Notes: generated by a model not told the origin, from the sequence alone. Counted from the stretch's first letter, positions 1-6,363 are shown. The stretch: DNA of 11,091 nucleotides from JAFGQU01 sp964483625 (GCA_964483625.1 CAZABB010000047.1:1-11091); one strand, 5' to 3'. Numbers and translations: made by a program.

Positions 1-193
1 GATTTTCGGGACCAAAACCAGTTCGTTCCTGGTAAAAGTTACGGTGACGTTGGTCGTCTTTTTCTTTCTGACGTCGATCACCCTGGCGTATCTTTCGAAA
101 CAACGGAGCAAATCTCTTGTTGAAACAATGAACGTTCCCAGTCAGTCGCAGCAATCTGAATCAGAAGGATTCGATGGCTCCTCAGAGGAATAA
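1..193 (+). CDS. secG: SecG, preprotein translocase subunit (3' part only)
   Basis: The open frame read from base 2 ends at TAA 191-193 and gives 63 residues; the start lies outside the window. It begins with FGTKTSSFLVKVT, runs into a hydrophobic helix (about residues 13-31, ending TSITLAYLS), and finishes in a hydrophilic Ser/Gln/Glu-rich tail. The FGTK-x-SFLxKxT...LTxxTLAYL pattern is the loop and second membrane helix of SecG, the small subunit that stimulates SecYE-dependent export across the inner membrane. The family is usually 70-130 aa, so roughly half is seen. The last 20 nt overlap the start of the solute-binding protein gene, which implies translational coupling to the transporter operon. 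Identification rests on the second helix and tail, so it is good but not absolute. Confidence 0.82.
   Translation, partial: IFGTKTSSFLVKVTVTLVVFFFLTSITLAYLSKQRSKSLVETMNVPSQSQQSESEGFDGSSEE
163..169 (+). promoter_or_regulatory. Ribosome binding site inside secG for the binding-protein gene
   Basis: AGAAGGA lies 4 nt before ATG 174, within the last codons of secG. It supports the 174 start despite the 20-nt overlap and suggests that ribosomes finishing secG re-initiate here. Confidence 0.6.
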
Positions 194-2033
194 GCGGTCA
201 ATAAACGCGCTACAAAACGGAAAGAAACAGGGCAGGTTAATCCTGCTCTTTTTTTTGGTTTGTATTCTCTGGCTGGTTTCCTCCCCGGCCCCTTCGATGT
301 CGGTATGGGAAGGCCCGGTGGGAGAGTATTCGTTTACCAAAGGCGTTCCGGGCGGGAGGATCGTTTTTTCCATCACGACCGATCCCAAATCATTCAATCC
401 CATTGTCGCCAAAGAAACCTCGACTACCCAGATTACCGGATATCTTTTTTCCGGGCTGGTTTCGCGTGATCCTTTAACGCTTGAAGTTATCCCGGAACTT
501 GCCGAATCGTGGGAGACTCGTGACGGGCGGGAATGGATATTCCATCTGCGTCAAGATGTGCGCTGGAATGACGGGGAGCCGTTTACCGCCGATGATGTTC
601 TGTTTACCTTCAACGATCTGATCTATAATCCCGATATTCCCGCGAACGGTCGTCAGATATATATTATCCAGGGGGAGAAAATACGTCTGGAGAAGATCGA
701 CGCTCATACGGTAAAATTCATCCTGCCTTCGGTGTTCGCGCCGTTTCTGGAATCCTTAAGCCAGGAAATCCTGCCGCGCCATGTGTATGAACCTCTGGTG
801 AACGATAAGTCGTTTTCGTTCAGTATGGGGCTGGATACTCCGGTGGAAGAGATCGTCGGCTGCGGGCCGTTTCGGATCCAAAGCTATGTGCCGGGTCTGC
901 GGGTGGTTTTAAAACGAAACCCTCTGTATTATAAGAAAGACGAATGGGGGCAGGCTCTGCCCTATCTCGATGAGATTGTATTTGTGGTCGTGGGGAACCA
1001 GGATACCGCGCTTCTCAGATTCCTGGAGGGACAGATCGATTATTATTCTTTACGGCCTCAGGATATCGCTATTTTAGGACCTCAACAGAAGGAGGAGAAC
1101 TTCCGGATTTTCAACACCGGTCCGGAGTTCGGTTCAAACTTCATCGTCCTGAACCAGAACCCTCAAACCAATCCTCATACCGGGGATCCTTTTGTCACGC
1201 CGCATAAATTACGGTGGTTTACAGACAGGCGGTTTCGCCGGAGCATTGCCTATGCGATTAACCGGGAAAAAATCGTAAACATCGTTCTCTATGGATTGGG
1301 CCAACCTCAATATTCGCCCGTGAGTCAGGCGAACCCGCGGTTTTATAATCCGCAGGTGAAAAAATATCCCTACAATCCCCAGGAAGCATCTCTGCTTCTG
1401 AGAGAAATCGGGTTGATTGACCGCGACGGTGACGGTATCCGGGAAGATGAAAACGGCAATAAGCTCCAGTTGAATTTCTTTACCAACAGTAACAGTTCCC
1501 AGCGGGTGACGATCGCGACATTGATCAAGAAAGATCTGGAAGACGTTGGATTTAAAATCCACTTCCTGCCGCTCAATTTCAATAATCTGGTCAATAAACT
1601 TACTTCGACGTTTGACTGGGAACTTATTCTTATCGGCCTCACCGGAGGCTTAGAACCGCATTTCGGCAAAAACGTATGGTCTTACCGCGGGCCCCTGCAT
1701 ATGTGGAATCCGACGCGGGAGCCTCTCGATCAGTGGGAGGAAGATATTGAGGAGATTTTTAATAAAGGGGTCCAGGTTCGGGAGATGTCGCAGCGAAAAA
1801 AAATGTATGACCGCTGGCAGGATATCGTTTCGCGCGAGCTCCCCGTCATTTATACCGTTACGGGGGAGACGATTTTTGCCGTGCGGAATACGTTCGGGAA
1901 CATGTTCCCTACCGTATACGGCGGCGCGTTCCCGCAGATCGAACGAGTATACATACAGAAACAAAGTCACACGACACAAAGTCAGTGCGATAGCCTCCCC
2001 AACGGGGGCAAGGTCACACGTGAAGAAAAGTAG
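174..2033 (+). CDS. Peptide-type ABC transporter solute-binding protein (family 5, OppA/DppA-like)
   Basis: The 619-aa product fits extracytoplasmic binding proteins of the SBP_bac_5 family, which capture oligopeptides, dipeptides or other solutes for an ABC permease. A basic N-terminus (residues 1-21) and a hydrophobic segment (about 22-36) form a signal or anchor. No lipobox cysteine is apparent, since C30 follows Val and lies inside the helix. Family marks include the early TDPKSFNPIVAK (69-80), WNDGEPFTADDVLFTF (131-146), a GCGPF turn (229-233), FRRSIAYAINREKI (354-367) and a DRDGDG loop (416-421), a common acidic turn in this family. The natural fold seems to end near IERVYIQ (589-595). 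The last about 22 residues are polar and coincide with a repeat array in the DNA. The start is chosen for its ribosome site. The permease and ATPase genes follow in order. Substrate cannot be read from sequence; peptides are the default guess. Confidence 0.9.
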   Translation: MAPQRNKRSINALQNGKKQGRLILLFFLVCILWLVSSPAPSMSVWEGPVGEYSFTKGVPGGRIVFSITTDPKSFNPIVAKETSTTQITGYLFSGLVSRDPLTLEVIPELAESWETRDGREWIFHLRQDVRWNDGEPFTADDVLFTFNDLIYNPDIPANGRQIYIIQGEKIRLEKIDAHTVKFILPSVFAPFLESLSQEILPRHVYEPLVNDKSFSFSMGLDTPVEEIVGCGPFRIQSYVPGLRVVLKRNPLYYKKDEWGQALPYLDEIVFVVVGNQDTALLRFLEGQIDYYSLRPQDIAILGPQQKEENFRIFNTGPEFGSNFIVLNQNPQTNPHTGDPFVTPHKLRWFTDRRFRRSIAYAINREKIVNIVLYGLGQPQYSPVSQANPRFYNPQVKKYPYNPQEASLLLREIGLIDRDGDGIREDENGNKLQLNFFTNSNSSQRVTIATLIKKDLEDVGFKIHFLPLNFNNLVNKLTSTFDWELILIGLTGGLEPHFGKNVWSYRGPLHMWNPTREPLDQWEEDIEEIFNKGVQVREMSQRKKMYDRWQDIVSRELPVIYTVTGETIFAVRNTFGNMFPTVYGGAFPQIERVYIQKQSHTTQSQCDSLPNGGKVTREEK

Positions 2034-2076
2034 GGATCTAAGACGTGTGACGTGTGTCTATGTGACTATGTGACCT
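1965..2076 (+). repeat. Inverted GTCACA/TGTGAC short-unit array with GC hairpin at the first gene junction
   Basis: GTCACA-type units lie at 1965-1985. Next comes a small hairpin (CCCC 1997-2000, loop AAC, GGGG 2004-2007). Then GTCACACGT 2013-2021 pairs perfectly with ACGTGTGAC 2043-2051. Finally there are TGTGAC-type units stepping by about 8 nt (2046, 2053, 2061, 2069). The block starts inside the binding-protein gene, supplies its last about 22 codons, and ends 5 nt before the next ribosome site. Confidence 0.7.
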
Positions 2077-2080
2077 GATA

Positions 2081-2085
2081 AAGGA
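2081..2085 (+). promoter_or_regulatory. Ribosome binding site of the first permease gene
   Basis: AAGGA lies 6 nt before ATG 2092, directly downstream of the TGTGAC array, and supports this start. Confidence 0.6.
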
Positions 2086-2091
2086 ATATAA

Positions 2092-3069
2092 ATGATTCGG
2101 TTTATCATTAAAAGATTAGTCATAACCATTCCTCTGTTACTGGGGATGACGTTTCTGATCTTTTTCTTTATTCAGCTTGCGCCGGGAGATTTTCTCGACA
2201 GTCTTCGCCTTAATCCCCAGGTTTCTCAAAATTCCATTGAGCTCTATACCCGTCAGTTCCACCTGGATAAGCCGCTGGTGGTCCAGTATATGGTGTGGCT
2301 TAAGAATTTGTGCCGGCTTGATCTGGGATATTCCTTCTCGTACAAGGCTTCCGTCCGCAGTGTCATCGCCTCCCGCGCGTTCAATACCTTTCTGCTTTCT
2401 GCAGCGTCCATCGTGTTTACCTGGATATTTGTTATCCCTTTGGCGATCGGCGTGTGTCTGTGTCGCCGCCGGTGGGTGGACCGGGTGATTTCGGTTTTTT
2501 CCTATATCGGGATTTCTACCCCGACGTTTTTTCTGGCGTTTCTTCTTCTCTATGCGGCGACGTTTACGCGGGTGCTTCCTCTGGGCGGTATGCGTTCTCT
2601 GGATTTCGATCAGTTCTCCTTCTGGGGTAAAGCATTCGATATCGGCCGGCATCTGATCATCCCGACACTGGTTCTTTCGATAGGCAGTATTGCCAGCCTC
2701 CAGCGGGTGCTTCGGGCGAATCTCCTTGAGGTTTTGGGATCGGGGTATATCCTGGCGGCGAAAGGCCGCGGCCTTCCTCCGAGGAGGATCCTGTACGTCC
2801 ACGCGCTGAAAAACGCGTTGAATCCGATGGTTACGATCTTCGGCTATCAGTTTTCGTCTCTGTTAAGCGGAGCGGCGTTGACTGAAATCATCTGCGGCTG
2901 GCCGGGGCTGGGATCGGTGATGCTTGAGGCGGTACAGGCGCAGGATTTGTACCTGGTGATGGGGTCGGCGTTGATCGGCGGTGTTCTTTTAATCGCGGGG
3001 AATCTCCTGGCTGATATTCTTCTGGGAGTATTCGATCCGCGGATACGATATCAGAGGGAGAATTCATGA
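2092..3069 (+). CDS. ABC transporter permease, OppB/DppB type
   Basis: The product has 325 aa, the usual size for OppB/DppB, the first inner-membrane permease of peptide importers. It begins with the family hallmark of a short basic start plus one helix (MIRFIIKRL, helix about 10-29), then APGDF and the periplasmic region with LDKPLVVQY (58-66) and LDLGYSFSY (76-84). Further helices are at about 100-122, 133-157, 187-202, 247-265 and 288-312. The cytoplasmic EAA-type loop that contacts the ATPase is YILAAKGRGLPPRRI (219-233), followed by HALKNALNP (237-245). GWPGLG (269-274) and the terminal DPRIRY (315-320) are also typical. It lies 58 nt after the binding-protein gene; the gap is largely repeat. 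The second permease follows after a hairpin-rich spacer. Transported substrate is unknown. Confidence 0.93.
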   Translation: MIRFIIKRLVITIPLLLGMTFLIFFFIQLAPGDFLDSLRLNPQVSQNSIELYTRQFHLDKPLVVQYMVWLKNLCRLDLGYSFSYKASVRSVIASRAFNTFLLSAASIVFTWIFVIPLAIGVCLCRRRWVDRVISVFSYIGISTPTFFLAFLLLYAATFTRVLPLGGMRSLDFDQFSFWGKAFDIGRHLIIPTLVLSIGSIASLQRVLRANLLEVLGSGYILAAKGRGLPPRRILYVHALKNALNPMVTIFGYQFSSLLSGAALTEIICGWPGLGSVMLEAVQAQDLYLVMGSALIGGVLLIAGNLLADILLGVFDPRIRYQRENS

Positions 3070-3087
3070 TTACTATTATTGGGTTTA

Positions 3088-3172
3088 CCCGTGCTCCCGT
3101 TAATCTGCCTGCGGCAGAATTCCCCGTTAACCCGTTTTTTGAACGGGTCCAACGGGCAAACGGGCAAACGGG
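3088..3172 (+). repeat. CCCGTT/AACGGG inverted octamer element, copy 1
   Basis: CCCGTT-type units start at 3088, 3096, 3123 and 3131, and AACGGG units at 3142, 3151, 3159 and 3167. Within each side the step is mostly 8 nt. A separate hairpin, TCTGCC (3104-3109), loop TGC, GGCAGA (3113-3118), sits inside. The units fold on each other: 3131-3136 with 3142-3147 around a TTTTG loop, and 3123-3128 with 3151-3156 beyond a small internal loop. Bases 3123-3172 match 4292-4341 at 44 of 50 positions by my hand alignment. The element fills the spacer between the two permease genes. Confidence 0.85.
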
Positions 3173-3174
3173 AG
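3170..3174 (+). promoter_or_regulatory. Ribosome binding site that decides the second permease start
   Basis: GGGAG overlaps the last AACGGG unit of the repeat. It lies only 1 nt before ATG 3176, too close to use, but 10 nt before the in-frame ATG 3185. I therefore prefer 3185. Confidence 0.5.
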
Positions 3175-3184
3175 AATGAAGAGT

Positions 3185-4243
3185 ATGAGGAAGGAATTTT
3201 TTAGAAACAAAACAGCGGTATTCTGTTTATTGGTGCTTGCGGCATTGTATGTGATTGCCGCGGCGGCGCCGTTTTTCTCTCCCTACCCTTATGACGCAGA
3301 AGATGTGGAGCACCTCTGGGCTCCGCCGTCGGTGGTGCACTGGTTTGATTCTGAGCACGGGATGTTCCTGCGCCCTTTTGTGTACGGCCGGACGTATTCA
3401 GTCGATGAATATTATCGCCGTATTTACGTCGAGGATACAACACAAGTGTATCCTTTACGTTTTTTTGCCAGAGGATTTCCCTATGAGATCTTCGGGATAT
3501 TTAAGACCGATATCCATCTGTTCGGGACCGAGGGAGGCGAGAAGGTTTTTCTTCTGGGAACGGACCTGAAAGGGCGAGACCTTCTTTCCCGGATCATCTA
3601 CGGAGCGAGGATCTCTTTGTCCATCGGTCTGATCGGCGTCACCATTTCTTTCTGTATCGGACTTTTGATCGGGGGGATTTCCGGTTATTTCGGCGGCAAA
3701 ACCGATGTTATCCTGATGCGGCTGGTGGAGATGATCATGATGATCCCCGGATTCTATCTGATGCTGGCTCTGCGCGCATCGTTTCCGCCTAACCTGAGTT
3801 CTACGCAGGTGTATGTCCTTCTGGTCGTTATCCTTTCGTTTATCGGGTGGGCATCGATCGCCCGCGTTATTCGGGGAATGGCGCTTTCTCTCCGGGAGAA
3901 CGAATTCGTTGCGGCGGCGAAATCGCTGGGAATAAAAGATATCAAAATTATCATCCGTCATATCATCCCGCACACGTTTTCTTACGCTATCGTTACCATC
4001 GTATTAAGTATCCCCGGGTACATTCTGGGGGAGGCGGCGTTAAGTATGATCGGACTGGGAATCCAGGAGCCGCAGGCGAGCTGGGGGAATCTTTTATCCA
4101 GTGCTATGGGGATTGTAAATATCAAACTCTTCCCCTGGATTCTGACGCCGGGGCTGTTTATCATTATCGCCTCGATGTGTTTTTATGTTCTGGGAGAAGC
4201 GTTGCGTGATGTAGTCGATCCCAAGAGGAAAATATCAATGTGA
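3185..4243 (+). CDS. ABC transporter permease, OppC/DppC type, with a periplasmic insert
   Basis: From ATG 3185 the product has 352 aa; ATG 3176 would add three residues but has no usable ribosome site. It is the second inner-membrane permease of the importer. It starts with the OppC pattern of a basic RKEFFRNK followed by one helix (about 11-31). An unusually long stretch follows (about 33-122), rich in aromatic and charged residues and predicted periplasmic. The conserved core then begins at LGTDLKGRDLLSRIIYGAR (124-142). More helices lie at about 147-167, 206-227, 267-287 and 317-339. The EAA-type ATPase-contact loop is FVAAAKSLGIKD (241-252). EPQASWGNLL (295-304) and the closing VDPK (344-347) are family marks. 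The usual OppC length is about 290-310 aa, so the insert explains the excess; YejE-like permeases are also long here. The insert might contact the binding protein, which is inference. Confidence 0.92.
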   Translation: MRKEFFRNKTAVFCLLVLAALYVIAAAAPFFSPYPYDAEDVEHLWAPPSVVHWFDSEHGMFLRPFVYGRTYSVDEYYRRIYVEDTTQVYPLRFFARGFPYEIFGIFKTDIHLFGTEGGEKVFLLGTDLKGRDLLSRIIYGARISLSIGLIGVTISFCIGLLIGGISGYFGGKTDVILMRLVEMIMMIPGFYLMLALRASFPPNLSSTQVYVLLVVILSFIGWASIARVIRGMALSLRENEFVAAAKSLGIKDIKIIIRHIIPHTFSYAIVTIVLSIPGYILGEAALSMIGLGIQEPQASWGNLLSSAMGIVNIKLFPWILTPGLFIIIASMCFYVLGEALRDVVDPKRKISM

Positions 4244-4270
4244 AGAGATGGTTAGCGCGTACTCTGAGTT

Positions 4271-4351
4271 ATCCCGCCTATGGCGGGATTTCCCGTTGAC
4301 CCGTTTTTTGAACGGGCAGAACGGGCAAACGCGTAAACGGGCGAACGAAAA
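4271..4351 (+). repeat. CCCGTT/AACGGG inverted octamer element, copy 2
   Basis: A perfect 8-bp hairpin (ATCCCGCC 4271-4278, loop TAT, GGCGGGAT 4282-4289) is followed by CCCGTT units at 4292 and 4300 and a TTTTG loop. AACGGG-like units then follow at 4311, 4320, 4328, 4336 and 4344, mostly at 8-nt steps. The fold is as in copy 1: 4300-4305 pairs with 4311-4316, and 4292-4297 with 4320-4325. It occupies most of the gap between the second permease and the first ATPase gene and ends 5 nt before ATG 4357. Confidence 0.85.
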
Positions 4352-4356
4352 ATATT

Positions 4357-5148
4357 ATGAACGATATTTTAAAGTTGGAAAAGTTGAGTGTTACCTACCG
4401 GGACGCGCAAAAGGGAGTCCCGGCGCTTAAAAACGTGACGTTCTCGGTGCGGGAGAAAGAAATCTTCGGTATCGTGGGAGAATCGGGTTCGGGCAAGAGT
4501 ACGCTCGGGTTTTCCCTGCTGCGTCTCTTGCCGGAGAATGCCGTGCGGGAAGGAACCATACGCTTTCTCGATAAGGACATTTCCCGCCTAAACCAGCGGG
4601 ATATGCGCCTGCTGCGCGGCCGGCAGATGGGAATGATTTTTCAGGAGCCGGCGGCTTCCTTCAACCCGGTGCTCAGCATCGAATATCAATTCCGGGAACT
4701 GCTCGTGTATAAACGCAAGCTGTCGGATCGTACGCAGATACGCCAGACGATGCGGTTTTATCTGAAAGAAGTGGGCTTGACCGATTGCGAACGGGTTTTA
4801 ACCAGTTATCCGCATCAATTGAGCGGCGGCCAGCTGCAGCGGGTCAGCATCGCGTATGCGCTGGCTCTTGAACCGAAAATGCTTATCGCCGACGAGCCGA
4901 CATCGAGTCTCGATGTGACGGTGGAAAGTCAGATCATTAATCTGTTTCTCCACATCAGGGAGAAATTCGATCTGACGATTATTTTTATTACGCATAATCT
5001 CGATCTGGTAAAGGTATTGTGTGATCGCGTTGCGGTGCTTCGCGAAGGGGTTTTATGTGAGGTAACTTCGCGGGAGGAACTTTTCGCCTCACCGGAAGCG
5101 GCGTATACTCGCGAGCTGTTACGCGTATTTAATCGGTTAAACAAATAA
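4357..5148 (+). CDS. ABC transporter ATP-binding protein, OppD/DppD type, short form
   Basis: The 263-aa product is a nucleotide-binding subunit that powers the importer from the cytoplasmic face. The Walker A motif is GESGSGKS (41-48), the Q-loop glutamine 96, the signature LSGGQ (155-159), Walker B MLIADE (175-180), the D-loop SSLD (183-186) and the switch histidine 213. All catalytic elements are intact. The protein ends 14 residues after the start of the YTRELL motif, so it lacks the C-terminal oligo_HPY extension with its cysteine cluster found in typical OppD/DppD of about 320-340 aa. Its partner in the next gene keeps it. No clear Shine-Dalgarno sequence precedes ATG 4357, and the upstream repeat hairpins run almost to the start. 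The gene ends 3 nt before its partner. Nucleotides 4805-4845 are identical to 5582-5622 in that partner. Confidence 0.93.
   Translation: MNDILKLEKLSVTYRDAQKGVPALKNVTFSVREKEIFGIVGESGSGKSTLGFSLLRLLPENAVREGTIRFLDKDISRLNQRDMRLLRGRQMGMIFQEPAASFNPVLSIEYQFRELLVYKRKLSDRTQIRQTMRFYLKEVGLTDCERVLTSYPHQLSGGQLQRVSIAYALALEPKMLIADEPTSSLDVTVESQIINLFLHIREKFDLTIIFITHNLDLVKVLCDRVAVLREGVLCEVTSREELFASPEAAYTRELLRVFNRLNK
4805..4845 (+). repeat. 41-nt perfect identity with the second ATPase gene (copy 1)
   Basis: These 41 bases, coding for YPHQLSGGQLQRV around the ABC signature, are identical to 5582-5622. Flanking codons differ at synonymous and non-synonymous sites. Confidence 0.9.
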
Positions 5149-5151
5149 GAA

Positions 5152-6081
5152 ATGGCGGAGAAGTATCTCTTACAGGCCCGGGGGCTTAAAAAACATTTCG
5201 TTCACCGTCACCGTATGGTGAAGGCTCTGGATGACGTGGACATGGTCATCCCTTGCGGGGAAACCGTGGCGCTTGTCGGGGAGTCCGGATGCGGCAAAAC
5301 CACGCTGGCGAAAAGCATACTGGGGCTGTACCGACTGACGGGAGGGGAGATCACCTTAAACGGTGTTGATATCGGTGATGCCCGTCGGGTACGGAAATTT
5401 ATCAGCCAGAACGTGCAGATCGTGTTTCAGAATCCGTACCTGAGTGTCGATCCGCGTTATACTGTTTTCGGTACGCTCTATGAGGCACTTACGGTATTCG
5501 AACCTGTCCCGCGCAAACAAGCGCACCGCAGATGCGTCGAGGTACTGGGTAGTGTCGATGTGCCCGAAAGTACGCTGTGGCGTTATCCGCATCAATTGAG
5601 CGGCGGCCAGCTGCAGCGGGTCTGTATTGCCCGCAGTATTCTGCAGCAGCCGAAGCTGATCATTCTCGACGAGCCGACATCGAGCCTCGATATCGCCACG
5701 ACATTAAAAATTCTCGATTTGCTGAAAAAATTGCAAAGAGAGCGTAATTTAAGTTTCCTGTTTATATCGCATAACCTGAAACTCGTCCGGTACATCAGTG
5801 ATTATGTCTGGGTGATGTATTACGGGAAGATCGTCGAGTGGGGAAGGAGGGATGATGTATATCAACATCCGGCGCATCCCTATACCCGTCTACTCCTCGC
5901 TGCGGCTTATCAGCGTCTGGATAAGGTGAAAGAGCATGTCCCTGCCGAATCCGGTTGTATTTTCCAGAGCCGCTGCGGTATCGCCGATGAGGCTTGTCTC
6001 TCTCAACCGCCGCTGGTTGAAGTCTCACCCGGCCACTTCGCCCGCTGTCACCATACGGGAGAAGTAGAGAGTAGAGAGTAG
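5152..6081 (+). CDS. ABC transporter ATP-binding protein, OppF/DppF type, with cysteine-rich oligo_HPY tail
   Basis: The 309-aa product is the second nucleotide-binding subunit of the importer. Walker A is GESGCGKT (43-50), the Q-loop glutamine 93, the signature LSGGQ (149-153), Walker B LIILDE (169-174), the D-loop SSLD (177-180) and the switch histidine 207. After HPYTRLLL (242-249) comes the oligo_HPY extension, with cysteines at 269, 275, 282 and 299. This C-x5-C-x6-C-x16-C arrangement matches the iron-sulfur site known in OppD/OppF and DppD/DppF proteins. The gene starts 3 nt after its partner, with no strong ribosome site, so expression is probably coupled. The last codons and the stop (TAG 6079-6081) lie within a GTAGAGA heptamer array, so the VESRE ending is repeat-derived. 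Nothing in the sequence identifies the substrate. Confidence 0.94.
   Translation: MAEKYLLQARGLKKHFVHRHRMVKALDDVDMVIPCGETVALVGESGCGKTTLAKSILGLYRLTGGEITLNGVDIGDARRVRKFISQNVQIVFQNPYLSVDPRYTVFGTLYEALTVFEPVPRKQAHRRCVEVLGSVDVPESTLWRYPHQLSGGQLQRVCIARSILQQPKLIILDEPTSSLDIATTLKILDLLKKLQRERNLSFLFISHNLKLVRYISDYVWVMYYGKIVEWGRRDDVYQHPAHPYTRLLLAAAYQRLDKVKEHVPAESGCIFQSRCGIADEACLSQPPLVEVSPGHFARCHHTGEVESRE
5582..5622 (+). repeat. 41-nt perfect identity with the first ATPase gene (copy 2)
   Basis: Identical to 4805-4845. A second similar patch downstream (4891-4914 against 5668-5691) differs at only one of 24 bases. Confidence 0.9.
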
Positions 6082-6084
6082 AGA
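6064..6084 (+). repeat. GTAGAGA heptamer array
   Basis: Three exact GTAGAGA units start at 6064, 6071 and 6078, followed by a GAGAG-rich tail to about 6093. The array begins inside the second ATPase gene and contains its stop codon. Confidence 0.85.
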
Positions 6085-6096
6085 GGAGAGAGAAAA

Positions 6097-6131
6097 ATTA
6101 TCAATTATCAGTTAGCAATTATCATTTAGTA
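6097..6131 (+). repeat. ATTATCA heptamer array
   Basis: Five in-phase 7-nt units start at 6097, 6104, 6111, 6118 and 6125. The first, second and fourth are exact ATTATCA; the third is GTTAGCA and the fifth TTTAGTA. Confidence 0.8.
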
Positions 6132-6141
6132 AAGGGAAACC

Positions 6142-6180
6142 AAAGAAAAAAGACCAGGCTTCAATATTCAGCCTATTTTT
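6142..6180 (+). terminator. Possible bidirectional rho-independent terminator after the transporter operon
   Basis: An A-rich run (6142-6153) precedes AGGCT (6156-6160), a 9-nt loop, AGCCT (6170-6174) and then A plus five T (6176-6180). The A and T runs can pair, extending the stem across a small internal loop. The core stem is only 5 bp, so the call is tentative. Confidence 0.4.
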
Positions 6181-6189
6181 AGATCTTCC

Positions 6190-6238
6190 ATTGATGATTG
6201 CTCAATGCTCATTGCATATTGATTATTGCATTTTGCAC
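6190..6238 (+). repeat. ATTGCAT-type heptamer array
   Basis: Seven consecutive 7-nt units start at 6190, 6197, 6204, 6211, 6218, 6225 and 6232. They share the pattern ATTGnnn with small changes; 6211 and 6225 are exact ATTGCAT. Confidence 0.8.
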
Positions 6239-6244
6239 GCAATA

Positions 6245-6352
6245 GGCGCTCCGCACGACGCGATACCTGCCGCAGGCGTTCATTCCTGTGTAATCACCGT
6301 AATCTCTTCATGAATCTCTGGAATCGGAGCGCCATCTGTTTTTTCGGCGCTC
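6245..6352 (+). other. Two mutually exclusive stems upstream of the lysS promoter
   Basis: GGCGCTCCG (6245-6253) is perfectly complementary to CGGAGCGCC (6325-6333). The same right arm (6327-6333) is also complementary to GGCGCTC (6346-6352) across a 12-nt loop. Only one pairing can form at a time. Neither is followed by a T run. Confidence 0.45.
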
Positions 6353-6363
6353 ATTAAAAAACT

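Noticed and set aside
416..1442. Calcium-binding EF-hand in the binding protein (DRDGDG)
   Set aside because: This acidic turn is common in family-5 binding proteins and is not accompanied by an EF-hand helix pair.
2137..2802. A 221-codon open frame on the minus strand
   Set aside because: It lies wholly opposite the first permease gene and gives a Arg/Lys/Gln-rich product without recognisable domains, as expected for an antisense shadow.
3088..4351. CRISPR-like array from the repeated AACGGG units
   Set aside because: Units are only 8 nt, contiguous and inverted on each other, with no spacers of 25-40 nt and no cas genes.
4248..4430. A 60-codon plus-strand frame between the second permease and first ATPase
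   Set aside because: It is mostly repeat element and overlaps the ATPase start out of frame; the product has no recognisable family.
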